10,759 nucleotides of DNA from Candidatus Woesearchaeota archaeon (GCA_027083015.1 JALWQS010000156.1:1-10759); one strand, 5' to 3'. Positions 1-7,071 are shown, counted from the stretch's first letter. Numbers and translations: made by a program. The notes: generated from the letters alone by a model not told the origin.

Positions 1-2
1 AG

Positions 3-968
3 CTGTTCCTTTTCCTTATGTATTATTTTTTTCCTTATTACAAGATTGATCTTGAGAAGACGCATCTTATCTTTCTGGCCGCTCGTCATGAGATTCGTGA
101 TAAAGGCATTGATGTCTTTATTAAAGCGCTTGCCAGGGTGAATGATAAGCTTAAAGAATCAAGATCTAAAGAAAATATTGTCGCTTTCTTTTGGGTTCCT
201 ACGGGAATCAGAGGCATAAAGCCTGAGATTATTGAGAACAGGACTTTTTTTGAGGATATCATGCAGAGCATAACTGATAACAGGGATGAGATTATGCGTA
301 AGCTTCTCACTGCTGTGGTTACTGGCAAGAATATCTCGCGAGAAACGCTTCTTAAAAGAAGGCTTAGTGAGGAGATCTATTCTAAAGTCTTGAGGTTTAA
401 GCGCTCAAAATCATCCCCTCCGGTCTGTACGCATGACCTTATGGATCCTGATGATGGAATAATAAGGCTTCTTGCGAATGAGAATCTGAAGAATTCTGAG
501 ACTGATGCTGTCAAGGTGATATATTATCCTGTTTATCTCACTGGTGCGGATGGTCTTCTTAACCTCAATTATCATGAGTGTATGCAAGGCTGTCATTTTG
601 GAATCTTTCCTTCTGCTTATGAACCTTTTGGTTATACCCCTCTTGAATGTGCTTCTCTCTGTGTGACTTCCTTGACCACTGATGTTTCCGGTTTTGGCCA
701 GTTCATCCTGAATAATGTAGGCCCTCGTGAGAAAGAGAAGGGTATTAAGATCCTTAAGCGTCTTAACAGGGAAGAAACAGATATTGTTGATGATCTTGCA
801 GATATCATCTTTGATTATGTTACTTGCCCAAAAGCTGATCGTATTGAAGAAAAGTTTGAGGCTCGTAAGCTCGCAGAGATCGCTGACTGGAAGATCCTGA
901 TCAAGAATTATATCAGAGCACATAACTTAGCCGTCGAGAAAAGCACTGGATTGTCCAAAAGCAGATGA
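3..968 (+). CDS. Glycogen synthase, eukaryotic-type GT3 family (5'-truncated by window edge)
   Basis: Transfers glucose from a nucleotide sugar to the non-reducing end of an alpha-1,4-glucan. The frame is open to the left edge, so the N-terminal Rossmann domain is missing and the ATG at 18 is internal. What remains is the C-terminal, donor-binding GT-B domain. It has an AARHEIRDKGIDVF stretch resembling the AGRYEFSNKGADIF region of GYS, then PPVCTHDLMD, and the E-X7-E signature YEPFGYTPLE (Glu codons at 621 and 645), followed by TTDVSGFGQF. These match eukaryotic GYS much better than bacterial GlgA. After DWKILIKNY the protein ends about 20 residues later, so the long phosphorylated tail of animal and yeast enzymes is absent. 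The arginine cluster that binds glucose-6-phosphate in eukaryotes is only partly kept. galT follows 31 nt downstream, suggesting co-transcription. Donor specificity (UDP- or ADP-glucose) cannot be read from the fragment. Confidence 0.93.
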   Translation: MFLFLMYYFFPYYKIDLEKTHLIFLAARHEIRDKGIDVFIKALARVNDKLKESRSKENIVAFFWVPTGIRGIKPEIIENRTFFEDIMQSITDNRDEIMRKLLTAVVTGKNISRETLLKRRLSEEIYSKVLRFKRSKSSPPVCTHDLMDPDDGIIRLLANENLKNSETDAVKVIYYPVYLTGADGLLNLNYHECMQGCHFGIFPSAYEPFGYTPLECASLCVTSLTTDVSGFGQFILNNVGPREKEKGIKILKRLNREETDIVDDLADIIFDYVTCPKADRIEEKFEARKLAEIADWKILIKNYIRAHNLAVEKSTGLSKSR

Positions 969-999
969 GATTGCTATGTTTATTTAACAGGTGAAGATG

Positions 1000-1968
1000 A
1001 TGGAACTTAGGAAAGATTACATACTTGATCGTTGGGTGGTTATATCAGAGAATCGTGGTAAGAGACCGCATGATTTCAAGCAGGATAAGTCTATATATGC
1101 TGATGATAAAGGTCCTGAACATTGTTTCTTTTGCCCGGGTCACGAGGATCAGACGCCTCCTGAGTGGGGTCGTATTGGTCAGGGCAAGGGTTGGGAGGTT
1201 CGTTGGTTCAAGAATAAGTTTCCTGCTGTTGAGACTCGTGGTAACCCTGAGATCCAGACGCATAATCATTTCTTCACGTTTTCTGATGCTTACGGCCATC
1301 ATGAGATCATTGTTGAGACACCTCATCATGATCTTCAGATTTGGGATTTTGATGAAGAGAAGCTTGTCCAGATCTTGAAGGTCTATGCTAATAGGATCGG
1401 TGAGCTTGGCGGTAAGCCCCACATAAAGTATGTTTCTTTGTTCAAGAATCATGGGTCTTGGGCAGGAACTTCTCTGATCCATTCACATAGTCAGGCCATT
1501 TCTTTGAATATTGTTCCTGCTGAGGTTCAGGCTAAGCTTGATGCTGTCAAGCAGTATGATGCTTGTCCTTATTGTCGTATTGTTGATGAAGAAGCTAAGG
1601 GTATCCGTAAGATCATTGAGAATGATTCTTGTCTGGCTTTTACGCCTTATGCTTCAAGGTTCAACATGGAAGCTTGGATCTTTCCTAAGAATCATTATTG
1701 TTGTCTTGAGGATCTTTCTGATAATGAGTTTCATGATCTTGCGAAATGTTTGAAGACCATATTGAATAAGCTTAAGGAGCTTAATGTCTCTTTTAATATG
1801 TGCTTGTTTTACTCTCCTAAAGGCGAGGACCTTCATTTTCATATTGAGATTATGCCTCGGATAGCCATCCCTGCAGGTTTTGAGCTTGGATCGGGCGTTT
1901 ATATCAATACTATCTCTCCCGAATCTGCTGCTGCTTTTTATCGCGGCGAAGACATGACACAACAGTAG
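1000..1968 (+). CDS. galT: GalT-family (HIT superfamily) hexose-1-phosphate nucleotidylyltransferase
   Basis: Exchanges the sugar-1-phosphate on a nucleotide through a covalent nucleotidyl-histidine; the classic reaction is UDP-glucose plus galactose-1-phosphate. I chose the ATG at 1000 because AGGTGA (989-994) lies 5 nt upstream; GTG at 991 and ATG at 997 are in frame but overlap or crowd that site. Numbering from 1000, the first metal site is C42, C45 (CFFC), H109 or H110 and H161. The nucleophile is probably H163 in HSHSQ (161-165), and a second CPYC pair lies at 189-192. The length, about 322 aa, is normal for the family. The central motif reads H-S-H-S-Q instead of the H-P-H-x-Q usual in true GalT, a variant I recall from ADP-glucose phosphorylase-like members. 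With glycogen genes around it, a role in making or recycling NDP-glucose is plausible. The family call is firm; the substrate is open. Confidence 0.92.
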   Translation: MELRKDYILDRWVVISENRGKRPHDFKQDKSIYADDKGPEHCFFCPGHEDQTPPEWGRIGQGKGWEVRWFKNKFPAVETRGNPEIQTHNHFFTFSDAYGHHEIIVETPHHDLQIWDFDEEKLVQILKVYANRIGELGGKPHIKYVSLFKNHGSWAGTSLIHSHSQAISLNIVPAEVQAKLDAVKQYDACPYCRIVDEEAKGIRKIIENDSCLAFTPYASRFNMEAWIFPKNHYCCLEDLSDNEFHDLAKCLKTILNKLKELNVSFNMCLFYSPKGEDLHFHIEIMPRIAIPAGFELGSGVYINTISPESAAAFYRGEDMTQQ

Positions 1969-2002
1969 CTTAAGTGTTTAAGCACTCAGTATAGTTTAAG
2001 CA
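1968..2002. repeat. Cluster of TTAAGC/GCTTAA repeats downstream of galT
   Basis: GCTTAA-GTGT-TTAAGC forms a 6-bp inverted repeat at 1968-1983, starting on the last base of the galT stop codon. The 8-mer TTTAAGCA occurs at 1977-1984 and again at 1995-2002. The cluster could be a weak transcript-end hairpin for galT or an operator in front of the RNA that follows. AT-rich background makes chance occurrence possible. Confidence 0.3.
1990..1999 (+). promoter_or_regulatory. Putative TATA box for the structured RNA
   Basis: TATAGTTTAA lies about 25 nt upstream of the first base of the long closing helix of the RNA beginning near 2021-2024. That is the usual archaeal TATA-to-start spacing. It is inferred from spacing and base composition only; no clear BRE is visible. 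Confidence 0.35.
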
Positions 2003-2020
2003 TTATTTAATTACCACCAT

Positions 2021-2135
2021 ACTAAGCCAAGCCCGTCTGTGCCACCTGAGCCGGGACGAGCAGTTTTTACTGCTTGTAACGGCTGGCCAGACGAAGTTTT
2101 TGCGAAACAAAAACGTAGTAGGGCTTGGCTTTACA
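2021..2135 (+). ncRNA. Candidate structured non-coding RNA (three-way junction), family unrecognised
   Basis: No ORF covers this stretch, but it folds strongly on paper. A perfect 11-bp closing helix pairs 2024-2034 with 2121-2131. Inside it are two arms. Arm 1 stacks 2035-2039 with 2088-2092, 2041-2044 with 2084-2087 and 2050-2053 with 2080-2083, leaving a 5-nt bulge CCUGA at 2045-2049. It then has a GGA/UAA internal loop and an 8-bp helix (2057-2064 with 2069-2076) capped by UUUU. Arm 2 pairs GUUUUUG (2096-2102) with CAAAAAC (2108-2114) around a CGAAA loop. The single strand GUAGUA (2115-2120) joins arm 2 to the closing helix. GC content is clearly above the flanks. I do not recognise tRNA, 5S, SRP, RNase P, or a known riboswitch core. 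It may be an independent sRNA or a leader element. The reverse complement would fold similarly, so the strand rests on gene direction, the TATA position and the loop types. Confidence 0.6.
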
Positions 2136-2172
2136 TCTTATATTGATAAGTGAATACCTCTTTAAACGTTCA

Positions 2173-2181
2173 TTATAAATA
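2173..2181 (+). promoter_or_regulatory. Putative TATA box for the mutase operon
   Basis: TTATAAATA is the best archaeal TATA match in the gap between galT and the mutase gene. A start about 25 nt downstream would fall near 2203-2210. That gives a leader of roughly 75-80 nt before the mutase ATG, or an almost leaderless start for the small ORF at 2212. The box lies after the structured RNA, suggesting that the RNA is not part of this transcript. Confidence 0.45.
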
Positions 2182-2211
2182 GTAATTATGATTTGACTTG
2201 TTTGGCTTTAG

Positions 2212-2274
2212 ATGGGCTCATGGGAGTTGGAAGGAGTCCCAAAAAATGGTAGAACATCGGAAGATGTTGATTAA
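2212..2274 (+). CDS. Possible 20-aa leader peptide / upstream ORF
   Basis: ATG at 2212 opens a 20-codon frame (MGSWELEGVPKNGRTSEDVD) whose TAA stop (2272-2274) shares one base with the AGGTGA ribosome-binding site (2274-2279) of the mutase gene. It has no Shine-Dalgarno site, but lies close to the start expected from the TATA box at 2173-2181, so leaderless translation is possible. Its last third contains the AACATC-GGAA-GATGTT hairpin. A ribosome on this frame would melt that hairpin just before the downstream binding site. It may equally be a chance ORF; nothing in the peptide is recognisable. Confidence 0.25.
   Translation: MGSWELEGVPKNGRTSEDVD
2253..2268 (+). promoter_or_regulatory. GNRA-capped hairpin in the mutase 5' leader
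   Basis: AACATC (2253-2258) and GATGTT (2263-2268) form a perfect 6-bp stem with a GGAA tetraloop, ending 5 nt before the AGGTGA ribosome-binding site. A weaker GGGA/UCCC pairing (2222-2225 with 2237-2240) precedes it. The position suits control of translation initiation or mRNA stability. It is seen only as complementarity in the sequence. Confidence 0.4.
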
Positions 2275-2285
2275 GGTGATGTTAT

Positions 2286-3635
2286 ATGTTGGAGATGAAT
2301 CCTAAGATTTTCAAGGCTTATGATGTTAGAGGCGTTTATCCTGAAGAGATCAACGAAGATGCTGCTTACAGGATTGGGCGTGCTTTTGCTGTCTTTCTTG
2401 GTTGTAAAAAAGTTGTTGTCGGTCGTGATATGAGGGATTCTTCCGAAGCCCTGTTTAGTCATCTTGCTCGCGGACTTAATGATCAGGGTGTTGATGTTGT
2501 TGATATTGGTCTTGTGACTACCCCTATGCTTAATTTTTCTGTGGCTCATTACGGTTATGACGGCGGTATAATGATCTCTGCTTCTCATAATCCCAGCCAG
2601 TACAACGCGTTTAAGCTTATCGCTCCTCCTGCTTTGCAGATCGGTGCTGGTTCTGGTATGGAAGAGATTAAGGCTCTTGCTGTCAAGAATGAGTTTCGCA
2701 GTGCCGGGACTGAAGGTAAGATCTTCAAGAAAGAGGTTCTTGATGATTATCTTACGCATATTAAGAGATTCACCGGCAATATAAAGGGTTTAAAAATAGT
2801 CTGTGATTACGGTAATGGTGTAGGGGCAATATCTGCTAAGCCCCTTCTTGATTCTTTGCCTGTCGAGTGTATCCATCTTTTTGAAATACCTAAAGGTTCA
2901 TTCCCTAACCACCCTGCTAATCCTCATGAGATAAAGAATTTTCAGGACATTCAGAAAGCTATAAGGGAGAATCATGCTGATATAGGTCTGTTCTTTGATG
3001 GGGATGCTGATCGATCTATAGTTCTTGATGAGAATGGCGAGATCATCTTTCCTGATATGATTACCTGTCTTCTTGTTCAGAGCGAACTTAAGGGGCATGA
3101 GGGTGAAAAGGTATATTTTGATCTTCGTTTCTCTAAGGTTACTAAAGAAGAGATCGTTAAGAACAAGGGCGTTCCTGTCATGATGAAAGTGGGCAATCCC
3201 TTCTATAAGGAGAAGCTTATCAAGGAGGGAGGTCTTTTTGGTGCTGAACTTTCTGGTCATATGATGTTTAAGGAGAATTATTCTATCGATGATGGTCTTT
3301 TTGCTGCAGTGAAGGTCTTGAATTCTGTCTGTATTTCTGGCAAGAAGGTTTCTGAACTTATCGCTCCTTTCCGGAGGTATTTTCAGAGTCCTGAGATCAG
3401 CACTAAGGTCGATGATGCTCCGGCTGTGCTGGATAGGGTCAAGGCCAGGTATTCTGACGGTCAGCTTCTTGAAATTGACGGTATCCATGTTACTTATCCT
3501 GATTGGTGGTTCTCGTTGAGAAAGTCCAATACTGAACCTCTTGTCCGTCTTAGGCTTGAGGCCGATACTCAGGAGTTGCTTGAACAAAAAAAAGAGGAGT
3601 TATTAGCTATTATCAGAGGAAATGCCCAGGGTTAG
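2286..3635 (+). CDS. manB: Phosphoglucomutase/phosphomannomutase (alpha-D-phosphohexomutase family)
   Basis: Interconverts hexose-6-phosphate and hexose-1-phosphate through a phosphoserine enzyme. All four family motifs are present. The phosphoserine loop is ASHNPSQYNAFK with active Ser100. The Mg2+ loop is DGDADR (D238, D240, D242). The sugar-specificity loop is GAELSGH (E321, S323, H325). The C-terminal phosphate-binding loop is RKSNTEP (412-418). At 449 aa it is a full-length archaeal PMM/PGM. The ATG at 2286 follows AGGTGA (2274-2279) at 6 nt; ATG at 2295 is a weaker alternative. Between a glycogen synthase and a debranching enzyme, its useful reaction is probably glucose-6-phosphate to glucose-1-phosphate. 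Archaeal members are commonly bifunctional, and the sequence does not separate glucose from mannose. Its 3' end overlaps the next gene by 14 nt, implying one mRNA and coupled translation. Confidence 0.95.
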   Translation: MLEMNPKIFKAYDVRGVYPEEINEDAAYRIGRAFAVFLGCKKVVVGRDMRDSSEALFSHLARGLNDQGVDVVDIGLVTTPMLNFSVAHYGYDGGIMISASHNPSQYNAFKLIAPPALQIGAGSGMEEIKALAVKNEFRSAGTEGKIFKKEVLDDYLTHIKRFTGNIKGLKIVCDYGNGVGAISAKPLLDSLPVECIHLFEIPKGSFPNHPANPHEIKNFQDIQKAIRENHADIGLFFDGDADRSIVLDENGEIIFPDMITCLLVQSELKGHEGEKVYFDLRFSKVTKEEIVKNKGVPVMMKVGNPFYKEKLIKEGGLFGAELSGHMMFKENYSIDDGLFAAVKVLNSVCISGKKVSELIAPFRRYFQSPEISTKVDDAPAVLDRVKARYSDGQLLEIDGIHVTYPDWWFSLRKSNTEPLVRLRLEADTQELLEQKKEELLAIIRGNAQG

Positions 3636-5469
3636 ATATGACTTAGGAGGCTTGAAGCCTGAAAGGAGATGTGATACGTCCAGTTTTATCCTGGCCAATG
3701 GTCTTGGTAGTTTCCTTTTTCTTTCTGATTTTCCTATCTCTAAGTATAATGGTCTGATCGTCAATTTTGATCTTAATATGTTTAAGATTCTGGAGAACAT
3801 AAGGATCAGGGATGCTGAGTACCTGCTTATCGAGAATGATCTTCGTTCTATCAGGCGCTTCTCTAAGGATAACAAAGATGAGATTTTCATGCCTGAAGGC
3901 ATCAATGGTTTCGTCTATAAGATTTCTAAGAAGTCTTTGGTCCAGATTGATTTTGATTTTAAGAGGGTGTATGATTCTCGTCAGTACGGACGTTATCATG
4001 AGATTACCATTGAGGAGGACAATATTATCATAAAGTTTTCTAAGATGACTGATGGCCGGGAGGATTCTGTTCATCTTTCTCATGAGTTCGATCTTTTCTG
4101 CATCATAAATCCTTCCGATTGTAATCTTGATAAGGATTACCGCTTTGTTGATTCCTGGGAAGAGCACAGGTATCCTTATGATGAGATCCGGCAAGATGCG
4201 CCTTTTTCGCGATTTATCTACCGTCCTTTTCTTTTTGAGGCGAAGGGGGCTTTGGTCGCTGTCGGTCGTACGAAAGAAGAAGCTCTTGAGGAGTTGTCTA
4301 AACTAAAGTCTTCTAAGAATAGCAAGAGAAGCAAAGATCTTAAGATTATCAGGATCAGGAACCGAAGGATTAAGAAGTTTTCTCACGCTGCATTCCTTTG
4401 CGCTCAGAACTCTCTTAACAATCTTATTGTTGAACGTGATGGTATGAAAAGGTTGTTTGCTGGGTATCCTTGGTTTTTTCAGTTTTGGACCCGTGATGAG
4501 TCTATCTCCACTATTGGCCTCATAAGGACTGGCAGGTTTTTGGAAGCTAAAGCTATTCTTATGAAGTATCTTGATGCTGTCTGGATTGACGGCCGCATCC
4601 CTAACCGGATCCCAATGTCTCATCTTGGTTCTGCCGACGGTGTGGGTTGGGTCTTTAAGCGTCTTCGTGATCTTAAGCTTGCTGTTGAAAAGTCTGGTCA
4701 TAAAGATTCTGAAGATTTATTCTCTGAAGAAGAACTAAATCATATTTCCAGACAACTTTTGATCAGCATCTCGCGTATTGAGAAGACTTATATGCGTGAT
4801 GGGCTTATCTTTAATAATCCTCTGGAGACTTGGATGGATACTCATTGGCAGCATAAGGATGAGCGTGAAGGTTTTTGTATTGAGATCCAGTGTCAGTTCC
4901 TTAATATGTTGAGGTTCGCTTTTGAGCTTACCGGCAAGGAAGAGTTTCGTAAGAAACTTGATGATATGGGTCGGCTTGTCAGAGAGACTTTTTTTAACGG
5001 TTCTTTTCTTGCTGATCGTAAGGATGATTTCACTGTCCGTCCTAACATCTTTATCGCTTATTATCATTTTCCTGAGCTTCTTTCTAAGCAGGAGTGGGAG
5101 ATTGTTTTCAGAAATTCTCTGAAGCGTCTTCAGCTTCACTGGGGTGGCTTGTCATCTATCGATAAGCACCATTACCTTTTTACTGACCACCATACTGGCT
5201 TGCATAACAAGTCTTATCATAGGGGTGATTCTTGGTTTTGGATCAATAATCTTGCTGCTATCTGTCTTCTTCGTAATAATCCTATCGTTTTCGAGTCTAA
5301 CATCTCTGCTATTTTGGATTCGAGTGCTTATGAGATCCTTTGGAAGGGTTCTTTGGGCGATCATGCTGAAATCTCTGATGCTAAGGACCTGTCTAGTCGC
5401 GGGTGTTTTTCTCAGGCTTGGAGTTCTGCATTGTTTATTGAATTAGTCCTGGAAGCTTATAAGCGATGA
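3622..5469 (+). CDS. Glycogen debranching enzyme, amylo-alpha-1,6-glucosidase (GDE/AGL C-domain, GH133-like)
   Basis: Hydrolyses alpha-1,6 branch glucoses of glycogen. Residues 1 to about 225 match the beta-rich N-domain of prokaryotic GDE (FILANGLGSF, KYNGLIVNFD). Residues 250-615 are an (alpha/alpha)6 barrel with FQFWTRDESI (287-296), GRIPNRI (324-330), ETWMD (D405 the likely acid), FCIEIQCQFLNML (418-430), GDHAEIS (E583 the likely base) and SSRGCFSQAWS. The acid/base assignment follows the eukaryotic GDE pattern as I remember it. At 615 aa the protein has the usual archaeal/cyanobacterial size. It lacks the GH13 4-alpha-glucanotransferase half of eukaryotic AGL, so that step must come from elsewhere. 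The ATG at 3622 has GAGGA only 1 nt upstream and overlaps the mutase stop, so initiation probably relies on coupling. No better in-frame start lies nearby, and the N-terminal motif begins about residue 22, as expected. Confidence 0.94.
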   Translation: MPRVRYDLGGLKPERRCDTSSFILANGLGSFLFLSDFPISKYNGLIVNFDLNMFKILENIRIRDAEYLLIENDLRSIRRFSKDNKDEIFMPEGINGFVYKISKKSLVQIDFDFKRVYDSRQYGRYHEITIEEDNIIIKFSKMTDGREDSVHLSHEFDLFCIINPSDCNLDKDYRFVDSWEEHRYPYDEIRQDAPFSRFIYRPFLFEAKGALVAVGRTKEEALEELSKLKSSKNSKRSKDLKIIRIRNRRIKKFSHAAFLCAQNSLNNLIVERDGMKRLFAGYPWFFQFWTRDESISTIGLIRTGRFLEAKAILMKYLDAVWIDGRIPNRIPMSHLGSADGVGWVFKRLRDLKLAVEKSGHKDSEDLFSEEELNHISRQLLISISRIEKTYMRDGLIFNNPLETWMDTHWQHKDEREGFCIEIQCQFLNMLRFAFELTGKEEFRKKLDDMGRLVRETFFNGSFLADRKDDFTVRPNIFIAYYHFPELLSKQEWEIVFRNSLKRLQLHWGGLSSIDKHHYLFTDHHTGLHNKSYHRGDSWFWINNLAAICLLRNNPIVFESNISAILDSSAYEILWKGSLGDHAEISDAKDLSSRGCFSQAWSSALFIELVLEAYKR

Positions 5470-5496
5470 TTGCTGGTATCTGTCTGTAAGCGTAAG

Positions 5497-5502
5497 TTTT
5501 TT
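5497..5502 (+). terminator. Possible oligo-T transcript end after the debranching gene
   Basis: A TTTTTT run 28 nt after the debranching enzyme stop fits an archaeal oligo-T terminator. There is no strong hairpin. The gap to the ROK kinase is only 73 nt and lacks an obvious TATA box, so read-through into the kinase is equally possible. Confidence 0.22.
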
Positions 5503-5542
5503 ATGCTGGAAAGATACTGTTTGTTCTTGAGGTTTGATTATC

Positions 5543-6439
5543 ATGAGATATGCTGTTGCTTTGGATATTGGCGGTACTAAGATTGAAGGCATCCTGGTGG
5601 ACGAGAAGTATAATATTGTCAGGAAGGACCGTGTTCCTGCTCTTAAAGATTCTCCTCTGGAAGAGGTTGTCGGTAATATGTTCTCTCTTATTGACCGTCT
5701 TAAGGAGGGTTATGATATTTCTGGTATCGGTGTCAGTATTCCTGATCATGTCGCTTCTGACGGCACTGTTGGTGAGATGATAAAGATCCAAAGTCTTAAG
5801 GGTTATAATCTTAAGAAGGGTCTTAAGGAAAGATATGATACTAAGATTGCTATCCTTAATGATGCTGATTGTTTTGCTCTTGCTGAGCATTCCGCAGGTA
5901 ATGGTAAGGGTTACTCTAACATGGTCGGGGTGATCATCGGCACTGGTGTCGGTGCGGGTATTGTCATTGATGATAAGCTTTATTTTGGTGAGCATAATTA
6001 TGTTGGTGAGTTCGGTCATAATGTCATTGATCCTTCTGGTCCTTTGTGTCGTTGCGGCCTTCACGGTTGTTCTGAAGCTTGGTTTTCTGGCCCTAAGATC
6101 GTGGAGAGGTATAAGGCTAAGGGCGGTTCTCTTGAGGATTCTGATGTGAGAGCTATCTGGAAATCTGATGATCCTGTCGCTGTTCTTATCAGGGAGGAAA
6201 CTGTTGATAAGATTGGTCTTGCTCTTGCGCAGCTTGTGAATATTCTTGATCCGGGAATCATTGTTATCGGCGGTGGTGTCAGCAATCTTGATTTTTATGA
6301 TGAAGTCAATGAAGCTACCCGTCGTTATTCTCTTGGTGAGAAGAAGCAGTATGTTAAGGTCGTCAAGAACAAGCTTGGTGATTCTGCGGGCGTTATCGGT
6401 GCTGCTGCTCTTATTCTTGAAGATAAGCCGACTGTATGA
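5543..6439 (+). CDS. ROK-family sugar kinase, probable ATP-dependent glucokinase
   Basis: Phosphorylates a hexose, most likely glucose, with ATP. I prefer the ATG at 5543 (298 aa) because GAGGT (5529-5533) then has a 9-nt spacer; TTG at 5534 would abut that site. The ATP phosphate loop is DIGGTK (8-13). The catalytic base is probably D107 in LNDAD. The ROK core reads IGTGVGAGI, with GEFGH (E156, H159) as the sugar-binding E-x-G-H motif of glucokinases. The zinc motif is CRCGLHGC (C169, C171, C176) with the usual following E178, and a second glycine-rich segment (VIGGGVSN) lies near the C-terminus. There is no N-terminal helix-turn-helix, so it is an enzyme rather than a ROK repressor. Placed after the debranching enzyme, it would rephosphorylate glucose released from glycogen. 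N-acetylmannosamine or fructose kinase activity is less likely but not excluded. Confidence 0.92.
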   Translation: MRYAVALDIGGTKIEGILVDEKYNIVRKDRVPALKDSPLEEVVGNMFSLIDRLKEGYDISGIGVSIPDHVASDGTVGEMIKIQSLKGYNLKKGLKERYDTKIAILNDADCFALAEHSAGNGKGYSNMVGVIIGTGVGAGIVIDDKLYFGEHNYVGEFGHNVIDPSGPLCRCGLHGCSEAWFSGPKIVERYKAKGGSLEDSDVRAIWKSDDPVAVLIREETVDKIGLALAQLVNILDPGIIVIGGGVSNLDFYDEVNEATRRYSLGEKKQYVKVVKNKLGDSAGVIGAAALILEDKPTV

Positions 6440-6450
6440 TAGGTTTTATT

Positions 6451-7023
6451 TTATCTATGTTGCTTCTGATTTTCTTTTGGTTTTTTGACCGGCTTTATGC
6501 TTTGATCCTTGTCTGCTCTCATCTTTAGGAACAGTGATTGGTAATCATTATCATGCTTTTCCAGATATTCGATTGTTTCCGTATCTTCTTTGTATAGTTT
6601 ACGCCACAATTCATAGATGGTCTTTAGCACCTCTTCTTTTCCTTTATAGCATTCCACAACATTTATCGCATTTTGTTCTATTGTAAGGTAAGGTTCTTTT
6701 CTTATTGTGCTTACATATCTTATCTTTGCTACTTCCACGAGTCCTCGCGGTACGTAAGGTGTTGGTTTTAGTTCTTCTGGCACTCTTGTTAATGATAACC
6801 TTCTGCAATAGCTGCTTATAGTTATTTCCCGATTTGGATCTTTTATGACTTCTTCCCAGTTCATCAATTCATCTATTATTAGTTCTGCCAGTCTTTTGTC
6901 GCCTTTGCTGGCAAATATCTTCTTTAATAGCTCTTCCAGGCGTATTCTCATGCTTTTTGCATCGCATCTACGTTTTTTAAATATTTTGAAATAACCACTT
7001 ATGAGTGATAACAAACGAAACAT
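6451..7023 (-). CDS. Hypothetical protein, 190 aa, basic C-terminus
   Basis: I do not recognise this protein. It converges on the ROK kinase with only 11 nt between stops. It looks genuinely coding: mixed helical segments (LEELLKKIFASKGDKRLAEL, about residues 30-49), a central conserved-looking part with Pro and Arg (RVPEELKPTPYVPRGLVEVA), a predicted helix around YELWRKLYKED, and a Lys/Gln-rich, probably disordered tail. No transmembrane segment or catalytic motif is visible. The start is uncertain. ATG at 7023 sits directly after the minus-strand TATA-like TTATATATAA, which would put transcription inside the frame. The second in-frame ATG, at 6951 (residue 25), lies about 25 nt after ATATTTAAA (near 6976-6984) and fits leaderless translation. 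The extra 24 residues are hydrophobic-basic (MFRLLSLISGYFKIF). Neither start has a Shine-Dalgarno site. Confidence 0.6.
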   Translation of the reverse strand: MFRLLSLISGYFKIFKKRRCDAKSMRIRLEELLKKIFASKGDKRLAELIIDELMNWEEVIKDPNREITISSYCRRLSLTRVPEELKPTPYVPRGLVEVAKIRYVSTIRKEPYLTIEQNAINVVECYKGKEEVLKTIYELWRKLYKEDTETIEYLEKHDNDYQSLFLKMRADKDQSIKPVKKPKENQKQHR

Positions 7024-7033
7024 TTATATATAA
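7022..7033. promoter_or_regulatory. Palindromic TATA box in the divergent promoter region
   Basis: ATTTATATATAA contains the near-symmetrical TTATATATAA. On the + strand it is about 57-68 nt before the ATG at 7090, which allows a leader of about 30 nt. On the minus strand it abuts the ATG at 7023. It is the only strong TATA-like block in the 66-nt space between the divergent genes and could bind TBP in either orientation. Confidence 0.45.
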
Positions 7034-7056
7034 GTTGCTACATTAATATTATTACT

Positions 7057-7071
7057 GTGTGGTGGTCACAC
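7057..7071. promoter_or_regulatory. Inverted repeat GTGTG-N5-CACAC, candidate operator
   Basis: GTGTG (7057-7061) and CACAC (7067-7071) flank GTGGT. The element lies between the TATA box and the ribosome-binding site of the gene at 7090, where a dimeric repressor would block transcription. It could also form a small mRNA hairpin just upstream of AGGTGG (7077-7082). Confidence 0.35.

Noticed and set aside
18..968. ATG at 18 as the true start of the glycogen synthase gene
   Set aside because: The frame is open to the left edge and the visible part begins in the middle of the GT-B fold, so this is an internal methionine.
2041..2087. Kink-turn or box D element at the CCUGA bulge
   Set aside because: The opposite strand has no GA to form the tandem sheared pairs, and no box C (RUGAUGA) is nearby.
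2021..2137. Archaeal H/ACA guide RNA, suggested by ACA at 2133-2135 just after the closing helix
   Set aside because: There is no unpaired 5' guide strand above the lower helix, the 3' side carries its own hairpin, and no kink-turn is present, so the pseudouridylation pocket is missing.
411..5364. Long minus-strand open frames opposite the enzyme genes
   Set aside because: They lie entirely within strongly supported + strand genes and arise from the T-ending codon bias; their translations are low-complexity, rich in Ile, Leu, Arg and Lys.
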